DNA of 64,000 bases, taken from assembly GCF_900112695.1 (NCBI RefSeq), contig NZ_FOMT01000005.1, forward strand, positions 565,957 through 629,956. The letters run 5' to 3'. Of the stretch, positions 42,400-51,144 are shown one piece after another; position 1 is the first letter of the stretch, and every line of letters begins with the position of its first letter. Both the position numbers and the translations under genes were made by a program. The notes under the pieces are model-generated. The model was not told the origin of the DNA, made no database searches, and saw only the letters and a list, made by a program, of their open reading frames with translations. The stretch comes from Paenibacillus catalpae. Lineage in GTDB: Bacteria; Bacillota; Bacilli; Paenibacillales; Paenibacillaceae.

Positions 42400-43371
42400 A
42401 TGGATACGGGAAGTCATTTGCTGTTTGGTGCAACGCTTGGCGGTCTTGCCATGCTTAATCCGGCAGTCGCGGTTCATCCGGCAATCGGCTATGCGGTTCT
42501 GGCCGGCACGGTGATTGGCAGCCATGCGCCGGATTTCGATGTATTCGCGAGGTTGAAGGGGAAAGCGGCCTATATCCGTAACCACCGGGGCATTAGTCAT
42601 TCTGTACCTGCTCCATTGATTTGGGCTGCAGCAATCGGACTGAGTTCGGCTTGGCTGTTCGGCGTAATGGAGCATGTTCTGCTGGTTATGTTTTGGACGC
42701 TGGCAGCGGTATGTTTTCATATTGTCCTGGATCTCTTCAACACGTACGGCGTACAGTGTCTCCGGCCGTTCTCCAGAAAATGGTGGCATTTAGACGCTCT
42801 CTGCCTGTTTGATCCCTATTTGTTTGGAGCTCACTTGATTGGTTTAATCTGCTGGATGCTCGGAGTGCTTCCGCCAGGGCCGCTGTTTGCCTGTATTTAT
42901 GTTCTAACATTTGTCTATATAGCCGTGCGTCTGCGGATGCGATGGCGGGTGAGAAGAAGGCTTAAGCTCCACCTTGGCAGTACGGCCAGGATCACACTGG
43001 TTCCGAGTCTGGCCGGAGGGAGCTGGCAGTTTACGGCGGATTGCGGTGACTGCTATCGCGCAGGCACAATATCAGGTAGTCAGATTCATCTGGAATCAAC
43101 CGTGCTGAAGCATGAGCCGAGCGAGCATACGCCGGTCGTAAAGGCTGCAATGGAGGCTGACGGGGTAAAAGCATTCCTTGGCTTTGCCGAACAGGTACAT
43201 CTGCAAGTCGAAGAGAAGCAGGATGGTTATGAGGTATCCTGGAAAGATGTGCGGTTCTGGCGTGACAACCGAATGGCATTTGGTGTTGAAGTTACACTGG
43301 ACCGGGACATGAAAGTGCTCGGGCATCATGTCGGATGGAGCAAACGCTCTTGGGAATCACCACATGTATAA
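42400..43371 (+). CDS. YfhP-like membrane metal-dependent hydrolase (DUF457/YdjM type)
   Basis: 323 residues. N-terminal membrane half starts MDTGSHLLFGATLGG and has HAPDFDVFARLKG and NHRGISHSVPAPL, the His/Asp motifs of YdjM/YfhP proteins, plus at least four helices (to ~190); the C-terminal ~130 residues are soluble. ATG 42400 follows AAGGGG. YdjM in E. coli is LexA-regulated; I see no LexA box here. Activity not established in the family as far as I know. Confidence 0.82.
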   Translation: MDTGSHLLFGATLGGLAMLNPAVAVHPAIGYAVLAGTVIGSHAPDFDVFARLKGKAAYIRNHRGISHSVPAPLIWAAAIGLSSAWLFGVMEHVLLVMFWTLAAVCFHIVLDLFNTYGVQCLRPFSRKWWHLDALCLFDPYLFGAHLIGLICWMLGVLPPGPLFACIYVLTFVYIAVRLRMRWRVRRRLKLHLGSTARITLVPSLAGGSWQFTADCGDCYRAGTISGSQIHLESTVLKHEPSEHTPVVKAAMEADGVKAFLGFAEQVHLQVEEKQDGYEVSWKDVRFWRDNRMAFGVEVTLDRDMKVLGHHVGWSKRSWESPHV

Positions 43372-43375
43372 GACA

Positions 43376-43413
43376 GACCCGCCCTTACCCGGGGGCGGGT
43401 TTGTTGTTTTTTT
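43376..43413 (+). terminator. Rho-independent terminator after the YfhP-like gene
   Basis: GACCCGCCC (43376-43384) pairs with GGGCGGGTT (43393-43401), then TTGTTGTTTTTTT-like run. Confidence 0.8.
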
Positions 43414-43448
43414 GCGGTAAAATATGTCTTTCCTGAATCCTCTAGCCA

Positions 43449-43466
43449 AGCGAACAAATATTCGCT
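43449..43466. promoter_or_regulatory. LexA-like palindrome before mrfA
   Basis: AGCGAACAAATATTCGCT is an inverted repeat (AGCGAA/TTCGCT) and its core GAAC-N4-ATTC differs from an SOS box (GAAC-N4-GTTC) by one base. It lies 33-50 nt before the mrfA start, where a weak extended -10 (TGGTATCAA, 43474-43482) would place it over the -35. Confidence 0.5.
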
Positions 43467-43498
43467 AAACTGTTGGTATCAAGGGGTGACGACCGTTT

Positions 43499-45748
43499 AT
43501 GTTCAAGAAGAAAACTTTGCCTGAATTAATTGAGGAATTACGCTCAAATGAAAATATAGTGAATTGGTATGAAATGCAGCCGCTGGAAGCGAAAACAACG
43601 CCGTTTGACGACAGTGTGGACCCGCGTATTCGGGAGGCACTGCAAAAACGCGGTATTACGGAGCTGTACACCCACCAGGGAACAGCTTTCCGGCTGGCAT
43701 CCAAAGGCGAGAATATCGTAGCGGTAACCCCGACGGCATCCGGCAAAACGATGTGTTATAACCTGCCTGTTCTTCAGGCTATTGCTAAGGATGAGACAAG
43801 CCGGGCTTTATATTTGTTCCCGACAAAAGCGCTGGCACAGGATCAGAAAAGCGAGCTGAACGAAATTATCGACGAGATGGGGATTGATATCAAGAGCTAC
43901 ACCTATGATGGAGACACCTCACCGGCGATTCGGCAGATCGTCCGTAAAGCCGGCCATATCGTCATCACGAACCCCGATATGCTTCATTCCGCCATTCTGC
44001 CTCATCATACGAAGTGGGTCAGCCTATTCGAGAATTTGAAATATATCGTAATCGATGAGCTTCATACGTACCGCGGCGTGTTTGGCAGTCATGTAGCCAA
44101 TGTAATCCGAAGATTGAAGCGGATCTGCAAGTTTTACGGAAGCAATCCGACTTTCATCTGTACGTCGGCCACCATTGCGAATCCGAAGGAACTGGCGGAG
44201 CAGCTGACGGGGAGTCCGATGCGGCTGATCGACGATAACGGAGCGCCAAGAGGCCGAAAGCATTTTGTATTCTATAATCCTCCTATCGTAAATGTGCCGC
44301 TGAACATCCGGAAAAGCGCCACCGTTGAAGTCAATCATCTGGCGAAGGATTTCTTGAAGAACAAGATCCAGACGATCGTATTCGCCCGCAGCCGCGTAAG
44401 AGTGGAGATCATCCTCAGCCATCTTCAGGAGCTGGTTAAGAATCAGATCGGCACGAAGTCTATCCGGGGCTACCGGGGTGGTTATCTGCCCAAGCAGCGG
44501 AGAGAGATTGAGAAAGGACTTAGGGACGGCGAGATTCTTGGCGTTGTAAGCACAAATGCCCTGGAGCTTGGCGTGGATATCGGGCAGCTTCAGGTTTGTG
44601 TCATGACCGGATATCCGGGCAGCATCGCGAGCACCTGGCAGCAGGCAGGACGTGCGGGAAGAAGGCATGGAGAAGCGCTTATTCTGATGGTGGCCAGCTC
44701 TACGCCGATCGACCAATATATTGTTCAGAACCCGGAGTATTTCTTCGACAGAACTCCGGAATCCGCGCGGATTAATCCGGAGAATCTGATTATCCTGGTC
44801 GATCATATCAGATGTGCAGCTTATGAGCTTCCGTTCAAGAATACCGAGGAATTTGGGCCGGCAGAAGTAAGCGAGATTCTGGAATACCTTCAGGAGGAAC
44901 GCGTGCTGCACCGTAATGGGGATACCTTTTACTGGGCAAATCAAGCCTTCCCGGCAAGCGAGATCAGCTTGCGCTCCGCTTCGCAGGAGAATGTAGTCAT
45001 CGTTGACCAGTCGAATGTAGCGGATGTCAGAATCATTGGCGAGATGGACCGGTTCAGCGCCATGACCCTGCTGCATGACGAAGCGATCTATTTGCATGAA
45101 GGCGTGCAATTCCAGGTGGAGAAGCTGGATTGGGATCATAAGAAAGCGTACGTGCGGGAAGTGGATGTCGAGTATTACACGGATGCCAATCTCGCGGTGA
45201 ATCTGAAGGTTCTGGAGATCGACAAGACCAGAAGCTCAGGGAATGGTGCTGTCCATCAAGGCGATGTGGCGGTAACGATGATCCCGACGATTTTCAAAAA
45301 GATCAAACTGACGACGTTCGAGAACATTGGATCAGGGCCTATTCATTTGCCGGAGCAAGAGCTTCATACCCGCGCAACGTGGCTTGAGCTGAAGGATACG
45401 GATCCGGAGCTCGGAACCAAGATACTGGAGCAGCTGCTGCTTGGCATCGCCAATGTGATTCAGCATATCGTGCCGGTTATGGTCATGTGCGACCGGAGCG
45501 ACGTCCATGTGACTTCACAGATCAAGGCTGCCCATACGGGCTTGCCGACGATCTTTATCTATGATCATTACCCGGGCGGAATCGGGCTTGCTGACGACGT
45601 CTACAAACGTTTTGACGAAGTGAAGCAGGCTGCTGCCAATCTAATAAAAAAATGCTCTTGCAAGGATGGATGTCCATCATGTATTGGAAACGAAATAGAA
45701 GGAATCAACGGGAAGCAGAAAAGCGTACAGCTTTTATCCCAGTTATAA
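43499..45748 (+). CDS. mrfA: MrfA-type DEAD/DEAH-box DNA helicase (YprA)
   Basis: 749 residues. Superfamily 2 helicase: Q-motif region TELYTHQGTAFRLASKG, motif I TPTASGKTM, motif II VIDELHTY, motif III TSATI, motif VI QQAGRAGRRHG. The C-terminal domain ends in a four-Cys cluster (KKCSCKDGCPSCIGNE), the metal site of MrfA. In B. subtilis MrfA and MrfB act together in excising mitomycin-type adducts independently of UvrABC. The partner gene follows at 35 nt. ATG 43499 follows AAGGGGTGA. A LexA-like palindrome lies in the promoter region. Confidence 0.93.
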   Translation: MFKKKTLPELIEELRSNENIVNWYEMQPLEAKTTPFDDSVDPRIREALQKRGITELYTHQGTAFRLASKGENIVAVTPTASGKTMCYNLPVLQAIAKDETSRALYLFPTKALAQDQKSELNEIIDEMGIDIKSYTYDGDTSPAIRQIVRKAGHIVITNPDMLHSAILPHHTKWVSLFENLKYIVIDELHTYRGVFGSHVANVIRRLKRICKFYGSNPTFICTSATIANPKELAEQLTGSPMRLIDDNGAPRGRKHFVFYNPPIVNVPLNIRKSATVEVNHLAKDFLKNKIQTIVFARSRVRVEIILSHLQELVKNQIGTKSIRGYRGGYLPKQRREIEKGLRDGEILGVVSTNALELGVDIGQLQVCVMTGYPGSIASTWQQAGRAGRRHGEALILMVASSTPIDQYIVQNPEYFFDRTPESARINPENLIILVDHIRCAAYELPFKNTEEFGPAEVSEILEYLQEERVLHRNGDTFYWANQAFPASEISLRSASQENVVIVDQSNVADVRIIGEMDRFSAMTLLHDEAIYLHEGVQFQVEKLDWDHKKAYVREVDVEYYTDANLAVNLKVLEIDKTRSSGNGAVHQGDVAVTMIPTIFKKIKLTTFENIGSGPIHLPEQELHTRATWLELKDTDPELGTKILEQLLLGIANVIQHIVPVMVMCDRSDVHVTSQIKAAHTGLPTIFIYDHYPGGIGLADDVYKRFDEVKQAAANLIKKCSCKDGCPSCIGNEIEGINGKQKSVQLLSQL

Positions 45749-45782
45749 AATCACCTGTTGGCCAGGAAAAGGAGGGATAACA

Positions 45783-47099
45783 ATGAGCAGTCTGCGTGAT
45801 AAGATGAACCGTCTTCGCGGAACCGGCAGCTCTGCTACTGTTCCTCCCGCGGAAGAGACGGGGGCCGTTCATCAAACGGTCGAACCGCAGCCTGAGCCTG
45901 CGGATACCGATCATCTGGAGACTTTGTCGGAGGAATGGTCGTCGATGGGCGTAAAGCTGCTTCACAATGAGGCGGGCAGCTTCCTGATCCGGCGGAAGAG
46001 TTATTCCGCGCTTCACAAGCACGGCATTCATTGTCTGGGGGAGCTTCCTGCCGCAGCTTGCGGATTGTCTGCGTTCCATGAAGCACCGGTTGCTCCGGAA
46101 GAGCTGATGTATTTGGACCTTGAGACAACAGGACTTGGCGTCGGGACAGGCAATGTACCGTTTATGGTGGGCCTTGCCTATTGGATAGGCGAGGAGCTGA
46201 TTGTGGAGCAGGCGGTTATCCGCCATCCGGCTGAGGAGCGGGCTATGCTGTACTATTTGAACAGTAAATTGGGAAGCTACCGCTACCTCGTCAGCTATAA
46301 CGGCAAATCCTTTGACTGGCCGGTTATGCAGACCCGATTCATTATGAACGGGTACAACCGGAAGCTGTGGGAGCCTCTCCATCTGGATTTCCTTCATCCT
46401 TCACGAAGCATTTGGAAAAATACACTCGCATCGCTGAGGCTAAGCCATGTTGAGGAAGAGCGGCTCGGCATTGAACGAATTGACGATGTGCCAGGATCGC
46501 TGGCTCCGCAGCTGTACTTTCAGTTTCTGGCTGACGGCAATCCCGAACCGCTGAGAGGCGTATATCAGCATAATGAGATCGATATGCTGTCTCTTGTGTG
46601 CCTGTCCATTCGGTTCGGACATCTGCTTAACGGGGCTATGGAAGGGTGTTACCAGCTGCCAATGCCTGAAGAATCGGAGGAGCTTATCCGTACTGGATTA
46701 TGGCTGGAGAAGATGGGGCATGGCGACCGTGCGGAGCTGATGTTTCAAGCAGCCCTTGCGGCCGAGCGTACGGCATCTTCAACTCTGAACATGCTGGCTG
46801 CCAGAGACAAGAAAGCTGGAAATTGGCAGCGAGCTGTGTTATTGTGGCAGAAGGCTGTAATGCAGTCCGTCCAGCCCGGATCGGCTGGCATGAATGCCAG
46901 CGTAGAGCTGGCGATGTATTATGAACATAAGCTGAAGGATTATGACTCAGCTCTATCATATGTGTCAGAAGCATTGGAACAGGCGCTCAGCCATCCTCTC
47001 GGCAGGAGGGACGCGAAGCGCCGCGACGAAATCGAAGGCCTTCGCAAGCGGAAGGAGCGGCTTCTGCGCAAGACGACGGGAAGGAAGCTTGCTGAATGA
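45783..47099 (+). CDS. mrfB: MrfB-type DnaQ-like exonuclease (YprB)
   Basis: 438 residues. Hydrophilic N-terminus (~1-45), then a DEDD exonuclease domain (~110-285): motif I YLDLETTGLG, motif II SYNGKSFDWPVM, motif III HNEIDMLSL. The C-terminal ~130 residues are helical with TPR-like repeats (KMGHGDRAELMFQAALAAER, KAGNWQRAVLLWQKAV), the known MrfB layout. Works with the MrfA helicase in DNA repair. ATG 45783 follows AAAGGAGGG. Its stop overlaps the HAD gene start. Confidence 0.92.
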   Translation: MSSLRDKMNRLRGTGSSATVPPAEETGAVHQTVEPQPEPADTDHLETLSEEWSSMGVKLLHNEAGSFLIRRKSYSALHKHGIHCLGELPAAACGLSAFHEAPVAPEELMYLDLETTGLGVGTGNVPFMVGLAYWIGEELIVEQAVIRHPAEERAMLYYLNSKLGSYRYLVSYNGKSFDWPVMQTRFIMNGYNRKLWEPLHLDFLHPSRSIWKNTLASLRLSHVEEERLGIERIDDVPGSLAPQLYFQFLADGNPEPLRGVYQHNEIDMLSLVCLSIRFGHLLNGAMEGCYQLPMPEESEELIRTGLWLEKMGHGDRAELMFQAALAAERTASSTLNMLAARDKKAGNWQRAVLLWQKAVMQSVQPGSAGMNASVELAMYYEHKLKDYDSALSYVSEALEQALSHPLGRRDAKRRDEIEGLRKRKERLLRKTTGRKLAE

Positions 47100-47908
47100 A
47101 CGAACAACTAGCACCCATGAGAGGCATGCTCCTGGATCTGGATGGCACCTTATATCATGGTACCCAGCGAATTGACGGAGCGGATCTGCTTATCCGGCAG
47201 CTTCGGGAGTGGAAGCTGCCTTATCGTTTCGTTACGAATAATTCGACCGTATCCCCTGAAACTGTTGCCGAGCGGCTTCGGAATATGGGGATTGATGCAG
47301 ATCCTTGCGATGTATGCACCTCTGCGCAGGCTGCGGCACAATATATAGCAAATAAGAAGCCCGGTGCATCCGTTCTCGTCGTTGGCGAGAGCGGGCTAAT
47401 GGAAGCCGTTGAAGCAGCGGGCCTACAGCTTACGGATGAGCAGCCGGAGTTTGTCCTGCAGGGTCTGGATCGGCAATTATCGTATGAACGCTTGACTCAA
47501 GCGGTACGTTCGATACATCAGGGAGCCGAATTTGTATTAACCAATCCGGATTTACTGCTGCCTGGCGAAGGAGGTTTGTTCCCCGGTGCCGGGTCGATTG
47601 GCGCTATGCTGACAGCGGCTGGGGGCAAGGAGCCCACACTGATCGGCAAGCCGTCCAAGATCCTGATGGATTACTCGCTTCGCCAAATTGGCCTGTCAGC
47701 CGGGGAGACCTGGGTCGTCGGCGACAATATGGCGACGGATATCGCTGCCGGGCATGCCTCAGGCTGCGGAACATTGCTTGTGTTAACAGGCTTAACGACA
47801 AGTGATAACTATGAGTACTATGCACAGCGCGCAGGCTGCAGGCCTGATGTCATTTGTGACGATTTACATAAGCTGCTCTCGTATATTTCGTCCACAATCG
47901 GGATATAA
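47096..47908 (+). CDS. HAD-IIA family phosphatase (NagD/YutF-like)
   Basis: 270 residues: motif I GMLLDLDGTLYHG, motif II RFVTNNST, C2 cap (~75-175), motif III GKPSKILMDYSL and motif IV VVGDNMATDIAAG. This is the NagD/p-nitrophenylphosphatase-like branch (TIGR01457 type). Natural substrate unknown; in this repair-gene setting, clean-up of a sugar phosphate is conceivable but unproven. Four-base overlap with mrfB. Confidence 0.9.
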   Translation: MNEQLAPMRGMLLDLDGTLYHGTQRIDGADLLIRQLREWKLPYRFVTNNSTVSPETVAERLRNMGIDADPCDVCTSAQAAAQYIANKKPGASVLVVGESGLMEAVEAAGLQLTDEQPEFVLQGLDRQLSYERLTQAVRSIHQGAEFVLTNPDLLLPGEGGLFPGAGSIGAMLTAAGGKEPTLIGKPSKILMDYSLRQIGLSAGETWVVGDNMATDIAAGHASGCGTLLVLTGLTTSDNYEYYAQRAGCRPDVICDDLHKLLSYISSTIGI

Positions 47909-47947
47909 GAGAAAGCAATAGAGCGGACAGGAAGGAAGCGAGCTTTA

Positions 47948-48763
47948 ATGCCGGAATTGCCGGAAATGGAAAATTACCGATTACGATTATCGGAGCTTAT
48001 TATCGGCTCGCCGATTACGGGCACGGAAGTGACACGGGACAAATCTATTAATATTAGTGCCGAACAATTTGAAGCCGAGCTGGTCGGCCGGACCATATGG
48101 TTCGTGGAACGCAGAGGCAAACATCTGTTATTTCATCTCGATAACGGTAAACGCCTTGTGCTTCATTTGATGCTGGGAGGCACGATATTCTACGGAACGG
48201 ATGAAGAACGTCCTGACCGCACGGTCCAAGTGACGATTCGGTTTGCAACGGGCAATTTATATTTTATCGGGCTGAGGCTTGGTTATTTGCATTTCATGTC
48301 GGTGAAGGAAGCGGATGCGAAGCTGTCTGAGCTTGGGCCGGATCCTTTCGATAAAAGACTAACGCTTGAGCATTTTAAAGCACGCTTTGCCAAGAAGAGA
48401 GGAGCTCTTAAAACGGCTCTTGTTGACCAGCATGTATTGTCGGGTATCGGGAATTGCTATGCGGACGAGATTGCTTTCGCAGCCAAGATTCGTCCGGATG
48501 CAAAAATTCCTTCCTTGACAAGCGAAACATGGGAACGACTCTATGAATCGATGCATAGTGTGTTAAAGGAAGCGATTTCAAAGGGCGGCTACATGGAGCT
48601 GCCATTAACAGCAGGGGATACGTTGACCGGCGGGTATAACGATCACTGTCAGGTATACGACCGTGGAGGCGAGCCTTGCTTCGTCTGCGGCACCTTAATC
48701 GAGCAATTTGAGATTTCGTCGCGCAAAGCTTTCGTTTGCCCGACATGCCAGAAGGAACAGTAA
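47948..48763 (+). CDS. Fpg/Nei-family DNA glycosylase
   Basis: 271 residues. Catalytic P2-E3 (MPELPEMENYR), K58 (RRGKHLLF), the helix-two-turn-helix region (LVDQHVLSGIGNCYADEI) and a C-terminal zinc finger (CFVCG...CPTCQ) with its DNA-binding Arg are present. It removes oxidised bases with AP-lyase activity. It resembles Fpg, but the damaged-base pocket motifs are divergent (RLGYLHFMS), so 8-oxoguanine specificity is not assured. The AP endonuclease gene follows after 5 nt, giving a compact base-excision module. Confidence 0.9.
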   Translation: MPELPEMENYRLRLSELIIGSPITGTEVTRDKSINISAEQFEAELVGRTIWFVERRGKHLLFHLDNGKRLVLHLMLGGTIFYGTDEERPDRTVQVTIRFATGNLYFIGLRLGYLHFMSVKEADAKLSELGPDPFDKRLTLEHFKARFAKKRGALKTALVDQHVLSGIGNCYADEIAFAAKIRPDAKIPSLTSETWERLYESMHSVLKEAISKGGYMELPLTAGDTLTGGYNDHCQVYDRGGEPCFVCGTLIEQFEISSRKAFVCPTCQKEQ

Positions 48764-48768
48764 TAGCG

Positions 48769-49602
48769 ATGTATGTCGGCCGTCATCTCAGTATAAAAGA
48801 AGGCTACTCCGCCGCTGCCAAAGCCGCCTATTCAGGCGGCATTAGTGCTTTTCAGTATTTTCCGAAAAACCCCCGCAGTCTTGGTCTTAAATCCTTTGAC
48901 CGGAAAGATGCCGAGCGATGCGCGGAGCTATGCAGGCAGTACGATATTCAGACCATTGCCCATTCCCCTTATCCGACGAATTTGGCTTCGGAACGTGAGG
49001 ATGTTCGCCAGCGTACAGTGGAATCGCTGCTGAATGATCTGGATATTGCAAACAGCTGCGGATCAATAGGCGTAGTCGTTCATTTTGGCGTATATAAGGG
49101 GAAAGAGCCGCTGACCGGTTATCAATCGATTATCCAGTCGATAAATGACGTGACGAGCCGATGGAACGGGAATGCCAAGCTGCTTATTGAGATTCAATCG
49201 GGCGAGCATACGTTTATGGGTACAACCATTGAAGAGCTGGCCCAAATCCGGGGGTTATGTGCAGAGCCGCCCAAGCTGATGTTTTGTCTGGACACCTGCC
49301 ATATGTTCGCGAGCGGTTTGTGGCATGGGGAGACCGATGCGGAGTGGCTGAAAAAAGCAGCCTCGTTAGGTGTACTGGAGCAAGTAGCGGCCGTTCACTT
49401 TAACGATTCGATGTTTGCGGCAGGCGCACGCCGGGACCGGCATGCGGCACTGGGGAAAGGACACATCGGTGAAGCGGGATTAAAGTGGCTGATGTCCGTA
49501 CCTGAGCTTGGCAAGGTTCCTTTCATACTGGAAACGCCTTCAGACGAGGACGGCACTTATGAAAGACAATTGAATCTGATGCGCGAATGGGGGACACTAT
49601 GA
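48769..49602 (+). CDS. endonuclease IV-like AP endonuclease (TIM barrel)
   Basis: 277 residues. The trinuclear-zinc ligand series of endonuclease IV is recognisable in order: AHSPYPTNLAS, VVHFGVYKG, LIEIQSG, CLDTCHMFASG, VHFNDS, RRDRHAALGKGHIG and ILETPSDE. It incises at abasic sites, completing the work of the preceding glycosylase. ATG 48769 is chosen: it follows the glycosylase stop and begins at the family's IGSHxS-like start (VGRHLSI); ATG 48736 would overlap by 28 nt. Stop overlaps the next start. Confidence 0.92.
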   Translation: MYVGRHLSIKEGYSAAAKAAYSGGISAFQYFPKNPRSLGLKSFDRKDAERCAELCRQYDIQTIAHSPYPTNLASEREDVRQRTVESLLNDLDIANSCGSIGVVVHFGVYKGKEPLTGYQSIIQSINDVTSRWNGNAKLLIEIQSGEHTFMGTTIEELAQIRGLCAEPPKLMFCLDTCHMFASGLWHGETDAEWLKKAASLGVLEQVAAVHFNDSMFAAGARRDRHAALGKGHIGEAGLKWLMSVPELGKVPFILETPSDEDGTYERQLNLMREWGTL

Positions 49603-49937
49603 TGATTCATGTGTATTTGGATGATTACCGCCCATGTCCAAAAGGCTTCGTGCTTGCCCGAAATGCAGCGGAATGCAAGCTGCTTATAGATTCAGAGCCC
49701 ATAGATATCTTATCGCTTGATTACGACTTGGGCTGGAATGAGCCAACGGGCTATGAGGTTGTCCGCTATTTGGTGGAATCTGCCCGCTATCCGAAAAAAG
49801 TGTATTTGCATACCTCCAGCACGGCGGGGAGAATGCAGATGTATCATATGTTGTCGAGCCATGCGCCGCTGGACATGAAGATTATGAACGGACCTATGCC
49901 GGATTCGCTGCTTGATGAGATCGCAGCCGGCGGCTGA
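49599..49937 (+). CDS. cyclic-phosphate-processing receiver (cREC) domain protein
   Basis: 112 residues: MIHVYLDDYRPCPKGFVLA, then IDILSLDYDLGW and VYLHTSS, a receiver-like alpha/beta fold with acidic loops, which I recognise as the cREC group predicted to act on cyclic phosphates. Catalysis is a prediction from comparative genomics. It overlaps the AP endonuclease gene (ATGA), so a link with repair of 3' or cyclic phosphate ends can be imagined; this is inference. ATG 49599 is preferred to 49587. Confidence 0.7.
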   Translation: MMIHVYLDDYRPCPKGFVLARNAAECKLLIDSEPIDILSLDYDLGWNEPTGYEVVRYLVESARYPKKVYLHTSSTAGRMQMYHMLSSHAPLDMKIMNGPMPDSLLDEIAAGG

Positions 49938-49977
49938 CAGATAGATTTTTGTTTGGTGCAATAACGGAGGTGTTGGA

Positions 49978-50997
49978 GTGAGCCGATGGATTGGTACGGC
50001 TAATCAGGGGTATTCCCCTTATGCAATTGAAGAGCTTCGGCGGCTGTTAGACGGCGTGAAAGTGACGCAGCTTGCCGCCGGAGAAACTTTTTTATTTGAC
50101 AGCGAGCGGCAGGCAGAAGAAGTAGCCGCGGCTGTTGCAGCGGACAAGCCGATCTTCCTGCGGCATTTGCAGCCAGTCGACCGTACGGTTGAGATCAAGG
50201 GCAACGCCGATGATCTGCAGGAGCTGTCGGAGACGGTAAGACGTTCCCGACTGCTGTTTGAGGACAAGCAAGTGGCGATTCACGTCAGGCGTGTGAGTAA
50301 AACGGCATTTCCTTATTCGGCTTCGGATACAAAAGCCGTGCTGGATGCGGTATTGGAGGAGCTGGATGCTGAGCCGGTTGTCCAACAGCCGGATATTATC
50401 ATTGCTATCTATGCTGCGGCAAGCGAGCTGTATATCGGATTTGGCAACCCGGAGGACATGCTGTCGGACTGGCCGGGCGGAGCGGTCCGATTCCAGCGGG
50501 AGGAAGGCCAAATTTCCCGTGCCAAATTCAAGCTTCTTGAGGCCGAGCGGGAGTTTGCACTCGATTATTCCAAGTTCCGCAATGCGATGGATATCGGGGC
50601 AGCGCCTGGCGGTTGGACATCCCTGCTGCTGGAAAGAGGACTTCGCGTTACAGCGATTGATCCCGGGGATTTGCATCCATCACTAGCCGGACATCCTGCT
50701 CTGACGTACTTGAAACGGAACGCATCGGAAGTAAAGTTCAAGCCAGGTGCCTTTGACCTGCTTGTATGCGATATGAGCTGGAGTCCCATGCAGATGTGCA
50801 GGCTGGTGCTGGATCTGGAAGAGGCGCTTGCGCCGCATGCGACAGCTATCATTACAATAAAACTCATGCACAAGAAGCCTCTGCAGACCATCCGCGAAGT
50901 GAAGGAACGCTTCTCCACCGCGTTTATCATCAAACGGGCGAAGCAGCTATTCCATAACCGCGAAGAAATTACGCTTTACCTGGAAAAGAAACAGTAG
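49978..50997 (+). CDS. FtsJ-type 2'-O-methyltransferase, RlmM-like
   Basis: 339 residues. N-terminal THUMP-like region (~1-170), then an FtsJ methyltransferase domain: motif I AMDIGAAPGGWTSLLLERG and a K-D-K-E tetrad in SRAKFKLLEAE, VCDMSWSP, IIIKLM-like (ITIKLMHKK) and EEITLYL. RlmM methylates the ribose of a 23S rRNA cytidine; the target here is inferred. GTG 49978 has GGAGG seven bases upstream. Last gene before a strong terminator, so it ends the operon that begins at mrfA. Confidence 0.82.
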   Translation: MSRWIGTANQGYSPYAIEELRRLLDGVKVTQLAAGETFLFDSERQAEEVAAAVAADKPIFLRHLQPVDRTVEIKGNADDLQELSETVRRSRLLFEDKQVAIHVRRVSKTAFPYSASDTKAVLDAVLEELDAEPVVQQPDIIIAIYAAASELYIGFGNPEDMLSDWPGGAVRFQREEGQISRAKFKLLEAEREFALDYSKFRNAMDIGAAPGGWTSLLLERGLRVTAIDPGDLHPSLAGHPALTYLKRNASEVKFKPGAFDLLVCDMSWSPMQMCRLVLDLEEALAPHATAIITIKLMHKKPLQTIREVKERFSTAFIIKRAKQLFHNREEITLYLEKKQ

Positions 50998-51056
50998 GTA
51001 CTTAGCTTGCGCCTATGCTGCGAAAAGGATAAATAACAGAGCAACGCCGGGAAAGC

Positions 51057-51110
51057 ATCCCGGTTTGATCAGAAGTCCACATGGATTTCTGCTTCAAACC
51101 GGGATTTTTT
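51057..51110 (+). terminator. Strong terminator closing the mrfA-to-RlmM operon
   Basis: ATCCCGGTTTGA (51057-51068) pairs with TCAAACCGGGAT (51094-51105), with inner CAGAAGTCC/GGATTTCTG pairing, followed by TTTTTT. Long, nearly continuous stem. Confidence 0.88.
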
Positions 51111-51144
51111 GTTGCCGTGATAAATGAACAGGGAGGCTGACGGA

